NCBI GenBank assembly: GCA_964235605.1
Contig: CAXSCR010000004.1
Span: 112,559-176,558, forward strand
Length of the DNA stretch: 64,000 nucleotides
Reading direction: 5' to 3'
From: DATCRE01 sp964235605
Lineage (GTDB): Bacteria > Bacteroidota > Bacteroidia > Cytophagales > Cyclobacteriaceae
Shown: in pieces, positions 8,324 to 16,399 of the stretch
How positions within the stretch are numbered: the stretch's first letter is position 1
How the letters are laid out: each line of letters starts with the position of its first letter
The notes under the pieces: generated by a model
What the model saw: only the letters and a program-made list of their open reading frames with translations
Told to the model about the DNA's origin: nothing
The model's database searches: none
Made by a program: the position numbers and the translations under genes

Positions 8324-9346
8324 ATGCCGGTAATTATTATTGCAGAAGCAGGTATTAATCATAATGGTGATATTATAAAAGCCGAGCGTCTGATTGATGC
8401 CGCCGCCGCCGCCGGTGCAGACTATGTAAAGTTTCAAACTTTCAAAGCTGATAAACTTGTAAGTAAGTCCGCACCAAAAGCAAGTTATCAGCAAATGAAC
8501 ATGAATGATGGTGATTCTACCCAACATGCCATGTTAAAAAAATTAGAGCTCAGTGAAGAAGATCACTACAGGCTCAGTAAATATGCTACAGTGAAAAAGA
8601 TAAAATTTCTTTCTACTGCTTTTGACTTGGATAGTATTGACTTTCTTGAAACGCTAGGAATTGATACCTTCAAAATACCATCCGGAGAAATAACAAATTA
8701 TCCTTACCTGGTTCGCATAGCGAAAACGGAAAAACCGGTTATTCTTTCTACCGGTATGGCGTACATGAAGGAAATTCAGGACGCTGTCACCGTACTCTCC
8801 AATCATGGTGTGCAGAAAGAGAAGATCATCATTTTGCACTGTAACACGGAGTACCCAACGCCTTTTGAAGATGTGAATTTAAAGGCCATGTTAACCATCG
8901 GTAGTGAATTTGGCGTGTCATATGGTTATTCAGACCATACAACAGGTATTGAAGTGCCTATCGCTGCCGTAGCCCTTGGAGCGGTTGTTATTGAAAAACA
9001 TTTTACCCTCGACCGTACATTACCAGGGCCAGATCATAAGGCGTCATTGGAACCGCATGAATTAAAGGCTATGGTCGCTGGTATCCGAAATATTGAAAAA
9101 GCAATTCAGGGAAATGGTGTTAAAGAGCCCAGCGCCTCTGAGGCAAAAAATATTATAATTGCCCGAAAGAGCATTCATATTAATTCTGACCTTGATAAAG
9201 GCGAGACCTTAACAGCAAATCATCTGATCATGCAACGGCCTGGCGATGGCATATCTCCAATGGAAATGGATAAGATCATCGGTAAGAAAATACTAACAGA
9301 TTTAAAGCTGGGGCATAAATTATTTTGGACTGATTTGCAATCATGA
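8324..9346 (+). CDS. legI: N-acetylneuraminate/legionaminate synthase (NeuB/LegI family)
   Basis: The protein has 340 residues. The N-terminal TIM barrel starts with IIIAEAGINHNGD (residues 4-16) and contains YVKFQTF and YSDHTTGIEVPIAAVALGA with EKHFTLDRTLPGPDHKASL, all hallmarks of NeuB-type synthases that condense phosphoenolpyruvate with an N-acylated amino sugar. The last 60 residues (ARKSIHINSDLDKGETL onward) form the SAF/antifreeze-like domain that closes the active site. Its place between LegB and the NeuC-like epimerase supports legionaminic acid rather than sialic acid as product. A (GCC)5 run at 8399-8413 encodes five alanines in frame. The stop overlaps the next gene by 4 nt. Confidence 0.88.
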   Translation: MPVIIIAEAGINHNGDIIKAERLIDAAAAAGADYVKFQTFKADKLVSKSAPKASYQQMNMNDGDSTQHAMLKKLELSEEDHYRLSKYATVKKIKFLSTAFDLDSIDFLETLGIDTFKIPSGEITNYPYLVRIAKTEKPVILSTGMAYMKEIQDAVTVLSNHGVQKEKIIILHCNTEYPTPFEDVNLKAMLTIGSEFGVSYGYSDHTTGIEVPIAAVALGAVVIEKHFTLDRTLPGPDHKASLEPHELKAMVAGIRNIEKAIQGNGVKEPSASEAKNIIIARKSIHINSDLDKGETLTANHLIMQRPGDGISPMEMDKIIGKKILTDLKLGHKLFWTDLQS

Positions 9347-10461
9347 GAATCGGCGTACTTACAAGTTCAAGAGCTGATTACGGCATTTACAGACCTTTAC
9401 TTAAGGCCTTGAAGGATGATCCATTCTTTGATTGTAACATTATAGCCTTTGGTACACATCTATCTTCAAATTTTGGTAAAACGATAGACCGTATAATAGA
9501 AGATGGATTTGAAGTAAAGTATACCATTAGTTCTATGCTTCTGGGCGATGACGCTAATACTATTGCCAGTGCTACTGCTTTGACTGCGTTGAAGTTTGCT
9601 GATTTTTGGAAAGAACATGGCGCCGATTTTGACCTTGTCTTTTGCCTCGGCGATCGTTATGAAATGTTTGCTGCTGTAAGTGCGGGTATTCCATTCGGAA
9701 TAAGGTTTGCCCATCTGCACGGTGGTGAAACAACGTTAGGTGCTATTGATAATGTTTATCGTCATAGCATTACCCATGCTTCATTATTACATTTTACTTC
9801 TGCTGATGTTCATGCTAATCGCGTAAAATCTTTATTGGGTCATGACGAAGGTGTATATGTATGCGGCTCGTTGAGTATTGATAACCTTCATGAAATTAAA
9901 ATGCTTTCAGTAGAATCCTTTCTTCAGAAATGGTCTATTGATTTATCCAAACCGAATGTTCTTATTACCATACATCCAGAGACAGTACACGCAGAAAGAA
10001 ACCAGGTATATGTTAGGGAGGTTGAAGTAGTATTGCAAAATTTAATTGACCGATACCAACTAATTTTTACCATGCCTAACGCAGATACTGCCGGAAGTAT
10101 TTGGCGAAATCTTTTTCTAAATATTGCTGATCAAAATAATGGCCGTGCTTTTGCCATAGAGAATTTTGGAACGCAAAGCTATTTTACGTGTATTGCCAAG
10201 AGTGCTTTTTTACTGGGCAATACATCAAGCGGAATAATTGAAGCAGCTTCTTTCGGGAAGTATGCAATTAATGTTGGAGATAGGCAGAAAGGTAGAACTT
10301 CCAGCGACAATGTGATAAATGTTCCTTTCTCCTCAAAAGATATTTTAAGAGCTGTACAAAGAGTTGAACAGTCTGGTGCATATAAAGGTGAGAATAGGTA
10401 CTACAAAGGTGGTGCCTTACCCATTATAATAAATGCCTTAAAAGAATATAACTTTAAATAG
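9343..10461 (+). CDS. legG: UDP-GlcNAc 2-epimerase (hydrolysing), NeuC/LegG family
   Basis: A 372-residue GT-B-fold epimerase. It starts RIGVLTSSRADYGIYRPLL, the nucleotide-binding N-terminal pattern of NeuC/LegG/NnaA proteins, and contains FCLGDRYEMFAA, FAHLHGGETTLGAIDNVYRHSITH and LLGNTSSGIIEA, which hold the catalytic acidic and histidine residues of the family. It would hydrolyse an NDP-2,4-diacetamido-trideoxyhexose with inversion at C2 to give the substrate of the NeuB/LegI enzyme encoded just upstream. The 4-nt ATGA overlap with that gene supports coupling. Sialic-acid NeuC function is the alternative, but the LegB and PtmE neighbours argue for the legionaminic route. Confidence 0.88.
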   Translation: MRIGVLTSSRADYGIYRPLLKALKDDPFFDCNIIAFGTHLSSNFGKTIDRIIEDGFEVKYTISSMLLGDDANTIASATALTALKFADFWKEHGADFDLVFCLGDRYEMFAAVSAGIPFGIRFAHLHGGETTLGAIDNVYRHSITHASLLHFTSADVHANRVKSLLGHDEGVYVCGSLSIDNLHEIKMLSVESFLQKWSIDLSKPNVLITIHPETVHAERNQVYVREVEVVLQNLIDRYQLIFTMPNADTAGSIWRNLFLNIADQNNGRAFAIENFGTQSYFTCIAKSAFLLGNTSSGIIEAASFGKYAINVGDRQKGRTSSDNVINVPFSSKDILRAVQRVEQSGAYKGENRYYKGGALPIIINALKEYNFK

Positions 10462-10464
10462 AGC

Positions 10465-11913
10465 ATGCTTTTTAATTCTATCGGGTTTGCGTTATTCTTG
10501 CCAATAGTTTTTTTTCTGTATTGGTTTGTCGCTAATAAAAGTTTACGGTTTCAGAATATACTGCTTTTGGTGTCAAGCTATTTCTTTTATGCTTGCTGGG
10601 ATTATCGATTTCTTTTTTTGTTAATATTTTCTACCCTTCTTGATTATTACACCGGTCTAAGGATATTTGGAGCGCAAAGAACAAGCGAGAAGAAATTTTG
10701 GTTTTGGTTGAGTGTTGGTATCAATCTTGGCTTCTTGGGTATTTTTAAGTATTACAATTTTTTTGCAGAATCTTTTGGTGAAGGTCTTTCACTTCTTGGT
10801 TTGCAAGCAAATTTTTGGACCTTAAACGTAATTTTACCTGTAGGCATATCATTTTATACATTTCATGGCCTATCATACGTAATTGATATTTATAAAAATA
10901 GAATTACGCCGGAGAGACAATTTATTGACTATGCATTATTTGTCAGTTTTTTTCCCTTGCTGGTCGCCGGGCCTATCGAACGTGCAACACATCTTTTACC
11001 ACAGATAAAACAACACCGCTGCATTGATTATAATAAAATGGTTGATGGCTTAAGACAAATCTTATGTGGTCTATTTAAGAAAGTGGTAATTGCCGACAAT
11101 TGTGCTGTGTATGCAGATTTGATTTTTAATAATTCATCAGAATATTCGGGAAGCACCCTAATCCTTGGCGCATTGTTCTTTACATTTCAAATCTATTGTG
11201 ATTTTTCAGGCTATTCTGATATAGCGCTGGGAACAGCGCGCCTTTTTGGAATTGAATTATTAAGGAATTTTGCTTTTCCATATTTCTCACGAGATATAGC
11301 TGAATTTTGGAGGCGTTGGCACATTTCATTATCCACATGGTTTAGAGATTACTTATATATACCACTGGGCGGAAGTAAAGGTGGAACATGGATGAAAGTC
11401 AGAAATACTTTTATTATTTTTTTGGTTAGCGGATTCTGGCACGGAGCAAATTGGACATTTATTGCCTGGGGGTTTTTGAATGCCCTTTTTATTATGCCAT
11501 CCATTTTAATTGGTACTAATCGAAATAATCTTGATACAGTTGCGCAGGGAAAGTGGATCCCTTCAATTAAGGAGTTTATCTCTATGATAGTTACTTTCAG
11601 CTTAACGGTTATAGCATGGGTCTTTTTCAGGTCAGAAACTATTAGCCACGCGTTATCTTATATTGGAGAAATCTTTTCGACTTCAACTTTATCAATCCCT
11701 AAATTCCCGGATATGAAAATGGCTGTGATAACTTTGATTTTGGCGAGCTTGTTCATGTGTGTTGAATGGATAGGAAGACATCAGCAATACGCTATTGCAA
11801 ATCTTGGGTTAAAATGGCCCAGGGCACTGAGGTGGACTTTTTATTATTGCATCATCTATACGATATTCTTTTTTTCTGGAACGGAACAACAGTTTATATA
11901 TTTTCAATTCTGA
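10465..11913 (+). CDS. MBOAT-family membrane O-acyltransferase (AlgI-like)
   Basis: A 482-residue polytopic membrane protein, about the length of AlgI and DltB. The family signature WRRWHISLSTWFRDYLYIPL lies at about residues 282-301 and the essential histidine is His326 in SGFWHGANW. MBOAT proteins pass acyl groups, usually acetyl, through the membrane to extracytoplasmic carbohydrate. It begins 3 nt after the NeuC-like gene and ends 1 nt before a gene for an SGNH-like membrane-anchored protein, the same pairing as AlgI with AlgJ/AlgX or PatA with PatB. The acceptor is probably the nonulosonic-acid-containing glycan made by this operon; this is inferred from position. Confidence 0.9.
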   Translation: MLFNSIGFALFLPIVFFLYWFVANKSLRFQNILLLVSSYFFYACWDYRFLFLLIFSTLLDYYTGLRIFGAQRTSEKKFWFWLSVGINLGFLGIFKYYNFFAESFGEGLSLLGLQANFWTLNVILPVGISFYTFHGLSYVIDIYKNRITPERQFIDYALFVSFFPLLVAGPIERATHLLPQIKQHRCIDYNKMVDGLRQILCGLFKKVVIADNCAVYADLIFNNSSEYSGSTLILGALFFTFQIYCDFSGYSDIALGTARLFGIELLRNFAFPYFSRDIAEFWRRWHISLSTWFRDYLYIPLGGSKGGTWMKVRNTFIIFLVSGFWHGANWTFIAWGFLNALFIMPSILIGTNRNNLDTVAQGKWIPSIKEFISMIVTFSLTVIAWVFFRSETISHALSYIGEIFSTSTLSIPKFPDMKMAVITLILASLFMCVEWIGRHQQYAIANLGLKWPRALRWTFYYCIIYTIFFFSGTEQQFIYFQF

Positions 11914-11914
11914 A

Positions 11915-12922
11915 ATGGGTGAGATGAAGTTATTTACAAAGCGATTTGTAATATTTGGTTTGTTTTTTCTCTTGTTTCCGGTGTGTCTTATTATCATACC
12001 AAGAGAATTTTATCAAGGTGGTAATTACATCACCTGGATGAAAATTTTTAAGGAGAATCAAGAAATTGATGCCGTGAAGAAGGGGGCCATAAATGTTCTA
12101 ATAGGCGATTCAAAAAGTCAATTTGGTCTTAATGCTAAGGTATTAAATTCGGTTAACTATTCTTTATCAGGAACAACACCTGTAGAGGGTTTCTTTTTAT
12201 TGCAAAATCTTTTAAAGCGAAATGCAGAAATCGATACTATTTATGTTTCATACGGCGCTCATCATTTGTATCACCAGGATACATTTTATCCCTATGCGGT
12301 TTATTACGAAATGATAAGTAAGCGAGATCTGAACCAAATCATAAATTTGTCTAGGGAGATAAAGGATTCAAATTATGCAGAAATTACAAGGCTTCAGAGA
12401 TTCAAATCTGTATACGGAAATATAGGAAATCTATCCATCGCTATATATAGCCAGCGCTTTTTTGACTTTTTGAAATTTGGGCTGCAGAATGCGTTAAATT
12501 ATGAAGCCAATAAGGCGGTATGTTTATCACAATTTGAAAATGGTTATTGCCTGATTGATAAATCCAAAAAGCAGATTAGTGATACAGTTCTTATGGAGAC
12601 ACCAGAATTTGTCTATAGAAGCAAAGATCTTGATGCATCAGCGATTAATATGATGTATCTTGATTCGTTGCTTAATCTAGGCAAACAACATCACATTAGT
12701 TTGTACTATGTAATTATGCCAGTACCGGTTAATTCTAAGCGGCCGGATGCGTTGTACTTTAGTCATTATCAGGATCTGATTAAATTAAAGTTTAAAGAGA
12801 ATGTAGTAATAGATACCTTGCTATATGCTAATAAATATTTTATGGATGCTTCGCATCTGAATAAATCAGGAGTTGATCATTTTTCTGAACGGATTTCCAG
12901 ACGAATGAAAGAAAGATCTTAA
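11915..12922 (+). CDS. SGNH-like membrane-anchored protein, partner of the MBOAT protein
   Basis: The N-terminus has one hydrophobic segment (about residues 10-28), a signal anchor placing the rest in the periplasm. The body carries a GDS motif in VLIGDSKSQFGLN (Asp65-Ser66) and a C-terminal DASHLN with Asp311 and His314, the spacing expected for the Ser-Asp-His triad of SGNH hydrolases and AlgJ/AlgX-type acetyltransferases. I do not recognise a named family. Its start lies 1 nt after the MBOAT stop; an ATG at 11924 is an alternative start. Together with the MBOAT it probably completes transfer of an acyl group to the glycan outside the membrane. Family and role are inferred from motifs and context. 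Confidence 0.65.
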   Translation: MGEMKLFTKRFVIFGLFFLLFPVCLIIIPREFYQGGNYITWMKIFKENQEIDAVKKGAINVLIGDSKSQFGLNAKVLNSVNYSLSGTTPVEGFFLLQNLLKRNAEIDTIYVSYGAHHLYHQDTFYPYAVYYEMISKRDLNQIINLSREIKDSNYAEITRLQRFKSVYGNIGNLSIAIYSQRFFDFLKFGLQNALNYEANKAVCLSQFENGYCLIDKSKKQISDTVLMETPEFVYRSKDLDASAINMMYLDSLLNLGKQHHISLYYVIMPVPVNSKRPDALYFSHYQDLIKLKFKENVVIDTLLYANKYFMDASHLNKSGVDHFSERISRRMKERS

Positions 12923-12935
12923 ATAAGTAAATATA

Positions 12936-13982
12936 ATGTATAATTATCAACAACATTTAATCCACCAGGATGCGTCGCTTAAGGAAGCATTGCAGAAACT
13001 AAACGACCTTGCAGCTGATGCTATACTTTTTGTTGTTGATGAGGAAATGAGACTTAAGGGATCACTCACTGACGGTGATGTACGAAGAGGGCTATTGCGT
13101 GGTTTGAATTTTGAAACTCCCGTAAACGATTTTATTCAGCCAAATCCTAAATATCTTCAACGTGATAACTATTCAATTGATAAGGTGATTGAATATCGTG
13201 GTAAGAATTTTAAAATTCTTCCGGTATTAGATGAAAATTTGAGAGTTATTACAGTTGTTAATTTCAGAATTTCAAAATCTTACTTACCCGTTGATGCGGT
13301 AATCATGGCTGGAGGAAGAGGAGAAAGGCTCAAGCCCATGACTGAAACTACACCAAAGCCGATGCTTCCTTTGGGTGATAAACCCATCATCCAATATAAC
13401 CTTGATCGATTGATTAGTTTTGGCGTTGATGATATTTGGATTTCTGTTCGGTATTTGGGAGAACAGATAGAAAAATACCTGGAAGATGGAAGTAAATTTG
13501 GAGCGCGCATTCAATACGTTCATGAAGATATTCCATTGGGTACAATAGGCGCTGTTCGTGAGATCGAGAGTTTTAATCACCCCTATGTGCTGGTATCTAA
13601 TTCAGATCTCTTAACGAACCTGGACTATGAAGATTTTTTTATCGACTTTATTAAAAAAGATGCAGCCCTGTCTGTAGTTACGATACCCTACACGGTGAAT
13701 ATTCCATACGCGGTGCTAGAGACATCGAATGGACATGTTGTTAGTTTCAAAGAGAAACCGAATTATACATATTACTCAAATGGTGGCATCTATTTGATCA
13801 GAAGGGAAATCTTATCCAGGATACCCAAAGGTTCTTTTTTCAATGCAACGGATTTGATGGAGCAGTTAATTTTAGCAAAGGAAAAAGTGATTTCGTATCC
13901 CATGTATGGCTATTGGCTTGATGTTGGAAAACCTGAAGACTATAAAAGGGCCATGGAAGATATCGAACACATAAAGTTTTAA
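12936..13982 (+). CDS. ptmE: CBS-domain sugar nucleotidyltransferase, PtmE-like
   Basis: Residues 1-120 form a pair of CBS motifs (AILFVVDEEMRLKGSLTDGDVRRGLL is the first) and residues 121-348 a sugar-1-phosphate nucleotidyltransferase with the nucleotide loop VIMAGGRGERLKPMTETTPKP. This CBS plus NTP-transferase layout is that of Campylobacter PtmE, the glucosamine-1-phosphate guanylyltransferase that feeds GDP-linked sugar into legionaminic-acid synthesis. Here it sits between the O-acylation pair and a CMP-sugar synthetase, in an operon with LegB, LegG and LegI homologues. The nucleotide used (GTP versus UTP) is not readable from sequence, so GDP-sugar formation is by analogy. Confidence 0.82.
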   Translation: MYNYQQHLIHQDASLKEALQKLNDLAADAILFVVDEEMRLKGSLTDGDVRRGLLRGLNFETPVNDFIQPNPKYLQRDNYSIDKVIEYRGKNFKILPVLDENLRVITVVNFRISKSYLPVDAVIMAGGRGERLKPMTETTPKPMLPLGDKPIIQYNLDRLISFGVDDIWISVRYLGEQIEKYLEDGSKFGARIQYVHEDIPLGTIGAVREIESFNHPYVLVSNSDLLTNLDYEDFFIDFIKKDAALSVVTIPYTVNIPYAVLETSNGHVVSFKEKPNYTYYSNGGIYLIRREILSRIPKGSFFNATDLMEQLILAKEKVISYPMYGYWLDVGKPEDYKRAMEDIEHIKF

Positions 13983-13994
13983 TATTGAGATCAG

Positions 13995-14720
13995 ATGAAT
14001 GAGCATACACTAATAACACTTTGCGCACGTGGCGGATCGAAAGGAATTCCCGGTAAAAATATTAAATCTATTAACGGTAAGCCATTAATAGCCTATTCGA
14101 TAGAACAAGCACTCCAGTTAAGTAAATTGCTTAATGGTACCGTAGAGCTATCAACCGACAGCGAGGAGATCAGAGCAGTTGCCAGACAGTATGGTTTACC
14201 TTCCAATTATATACGTCCCAAACATTTGGCTACCGATACAATGGGTAAGATTGATGTATTGGACGCCATATTAAATTATGCTGAATCAACACATCAGAAA
14301 AAATTTAATTTTTTAATTGATCTTGATATTACATCACCGTTGCGCTCGCTTGAAGATGTTACTGCTGGAATGGAAATTTTGAATAATAATCCAGAAGCCA
14401 TTAATCTTTTTTCAGTTTCCAAAGCGCATCGTAATCCTTACTTCAATATGGTTGAAAAAGGTGATAACGGATTTTTTCACCTGATAAAAAAGGGCGCTTT
14501 TAAAACAAGACAGGAAAGTCCTGAGGTATACGATTTAAATGGCTCCTTTTACATTTATAGAAATGCTTTTTTTGAACAAAGCTATAGAGGCGCTATCACA
14601 GATAGATCGCTGGCCTATAAAATGGAGCATATCTGTTTTGATCTGGATGAGCCTATCGATTTCGAGTTTATGACTTACCTTCTTCAAAATAGAAAGCTGG
14701 ACTTTGACTTTAATTATTAA
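13995..14720 (+). CDS. legF: CMP-legionaminate synthetase-like cytidylyltransferase (LegF/PtmB)
   Basis: This 241-residue protein begins ITLCARGGSKGIPGKNIK, the classical CTP-binding loop of the NeuA/LegF/PseF family, and retains LIDLDITSPLRS and the FDLDEPIDFEFMTYLL ending. It would attach CMP to the nonulosonic acid made by the NeuB/LegI enzyme. It is clearly distinct from the other family member at 4743-5441, whose loop reads TRKGSQRVKSKN; the two probably handle different acids. Its neighbours, the CBS nucleotidyltransferase and Gfo/Idh/MocA oxidoreductase, match the ptm flagellin-glycosylation cluster of Campylobacter, which supports the LegF/PtmB assignment. Confidence 0.83.
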   Translation: MNEHTLITLCARGGSKGIPGKNIKSINGKPLIAYSIEQALQLSKLLNGTVELSTDSEEIRAVARQYGLPSNYIRPKHLATDTMGKIDVLDAILNYAESTHQKKFNFLIDLDITSPLRSLEDVTAGMEILNNNPEAINLFSVSKAHRNPYFNMVEKGDNGFFHLIKKGAFKTRQESPEVYDLNGSFYIYRNAFFEQSYRGAITDRSLAYKMEHICFDLDEPIDFEFMTYLLQNRKLDFDFNY

Positions 14721-14721
14721 G

Positions 14722-15582
14722 ATGAACGTATTATTAAATGGTTTGGGGTCAATAGCAAAAAAGCATATTCATGCTTTGCAACAGCTTATTCCCGATATTC
14801 AATTACAGGCGCTTCGGTCAGACCCAGGCAATGTTGGCGTTCCAATACATGGTGTGCAGAATATTTTTAGTATTAGAGATGTGACCAAACCTGATTTTAT
14901 AATTATTAGTAACCCCACTGCCTTTCATCGTGAGACTATTGAAAACGTATTAAGTTTAAACTGTCCGTTATTTATTGAGAAACCTATTTTTCACAAGGCA
15001 GGGCTTGAAGAAGAGACACTTGTTCGAAAACTGACTGCTTCGAACATTCCAACGTATGTTGCATGCAATTTGAGGTTTCATCCAGCTATAAAGTTTTTGA
15101 AAACCTTTTTGGAAACGCAGGCTATTAAAGTCGATGAGGTAAGTGTGTATTGTGGTTCTTATTTGCCTTCATGGCGCCCGGGAACCGATTTCAAAGTAAG
15201 CTATAGTACAGATGCTGAAAAGGGAGGTGGTGTACATTTGGATTTGATTCATGAGCTTGATTACCTGTATTTTTTATTTGGTCAACCAGACGTTGTTAAA
15301 TCACTGAAAAAAAACAAATCATCCTTGAATATTAATAGTATTGATTCAGCCCGTTATCTGTTGGGCTATAATGATTTTTCTGTCCCTTTGTCATTGAATT
15401 ACTTCCGTAAAGAGACCAGACGAACTATAGAAGTAGTTAGTGAGACGAGTATATTGTTGATTGATTTAATTAAAGCAACGGTAACAGACACCCTTACTAA
15501 CACTGTGCTTTTTCACGCACCTGAATATAAAGTTGCCGATACTTACCTTGAACACAGCAATGAATTATTTTTTAAAGAATAA
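14722..15582 (+). CDS. ptmF: Gfo/Idh/MocA-family oxidoreductase, PtmF-like
   Basis: I start at ATG 14722, one base after the LegF stop, giving 286 residues; an upstream TTG at 14704 would overlap. The N-terminal Rossmann fold shows NGLGSIAKKHIHAL and the family EKP motif appears in CPLFIEKPIFHKAG. GGGVHLDLIHELDYLYFLFG holds the usual catalytic-domain histidines. The closest contextual match is PtmF of Campylobacter, which sits beside PtmA, PtmB and PtmE and belongs to the supply of the GDP-sugar precursor. Its exact reaction is not settled by sequence. A 60-nt gap separates it from the PtmA-like gene. Confidence 0.72.
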   Translation: MNVLLNGLGSIAKKHIHALQQLIPDIQLQALRSDPGNVGVPIHGVQNIFSIRDVTKPDFIIISNPTAFHRETIENVLSLNCPLFIEKPIFHKAGLEEETLVRKLTASNIPTYVACNLRFHPAIKFLKTFLETQAIKVDEVSVYCGSYLPSWRPGTDFKVSYSTDAEKGGGVHLDLIHELDYLYFLFGQPDVVKSLKKNKSSLNINSIDSARYLLGYNDFSVPLSLNYFRKETRRTIEVVSETSILLIDLIKATVTDTLTNTVLFHAPEYKVADTYLEHSNELFFKE

Positions 15583-15642
15583 TTCAAAGTCATTGATGAA
15601 TGATGCTAATGAAGCTTATCATATTTTAAAACTTGCCTTATC

Positions 15643-16382
15643 ATGAAAGGACTGAAAGATAAAGTTATAATCGTTACAGGAGGTAATGGACTGCTCGGTC
15701 AGGCCATTGTTACGAGACTTCAGGAAGAACAAGCAAGAGTAATAAATGTTGATATCAATGTTGAAACAGATTGGACTGCTGGCATAGTAAAGGCAGATGT
15801 AACTGATCCTGTTTCAATAGATAAACTAATAGAAGAAATACATCATCGGTTCGGAGCCATCCACGGACTTGTGAACAATGCTTATCCTCGCACTGCAGAT
15901 TGGGGTAACAAGTGGGAAAGCGTTACGCTTGATGCATGGCGTCAGAATGTTGATATGCAATTGAATGCGGTTTTTTACATTACCCAAAAAATTTCAGTCA
16001 TTATGTCGTCGGCCAAAACCGGAAGCATTGTGAACATAGCATCGATATATGGTGTTGTAGGAAACGATTTTACAGTTTATGAAGGAACCAATATGACCAG
16101 CCCGGCTGCCTACTCACCGATTAAAGGTGGTCTTATTAATTTTTCAAGATACCTCGCATCCTATCTGGGCCCACACCAGGTGCGGGTTAATTGTGTATCG
16201 CCAGATGGCATAGAGAACAATCAAAATCAAGTTTTTATTTCCAATTATGAACGCAAGGTTCCATTGCAACATATGGGAAAGCCAGAGGATATAAGTCCAG
16301 CAGTAGCGTTTCTATTTCAGACGATGCTGCCTACATTACCGGTCACAACTTAATAGTAGATGGTGGTTGGACAGCCATTTAG
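15643..16382 (+). pseudogene. ptmA: PtmA-like short-chain dehydrogenase with a C-terminal one-base frameshift
   Basis: A classical SDR: TGGNGLLGQAI at residues 12-22, NNAYP, NIASIYG and a YSPIK catalytic segment; the NNAYP and YEGTNMTSPAAYSPIK elements point to the PtmA group of the legionaminic pathway. The uninterrupted frame stops at 16353 after an out-of-family tail. Reading the next frame from 16320 gives DDAAYITGHNLIVDGGW and ends at TAG 16380-16382, exactly the expected SDR terminus. One T missing from the TTT run at 16315-16317 explains it. The gene may be disabled, may be rescued by slippage, or the base may be an assembly or sequencing error. The 236-residue product would lack the C-terminal cofactor-pocket strand. 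Confidence 0.82.
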
Positions 16383-16399
16383 CCCTTGCAGAATAAACA

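Noticed and set aside
8399..8413. (GCC)5 run in the NeuB/LegI-like gene as a phase-variation tract
   Set aside because: A triplet repeat cannot shift the frame; it only changes the number of alanines.
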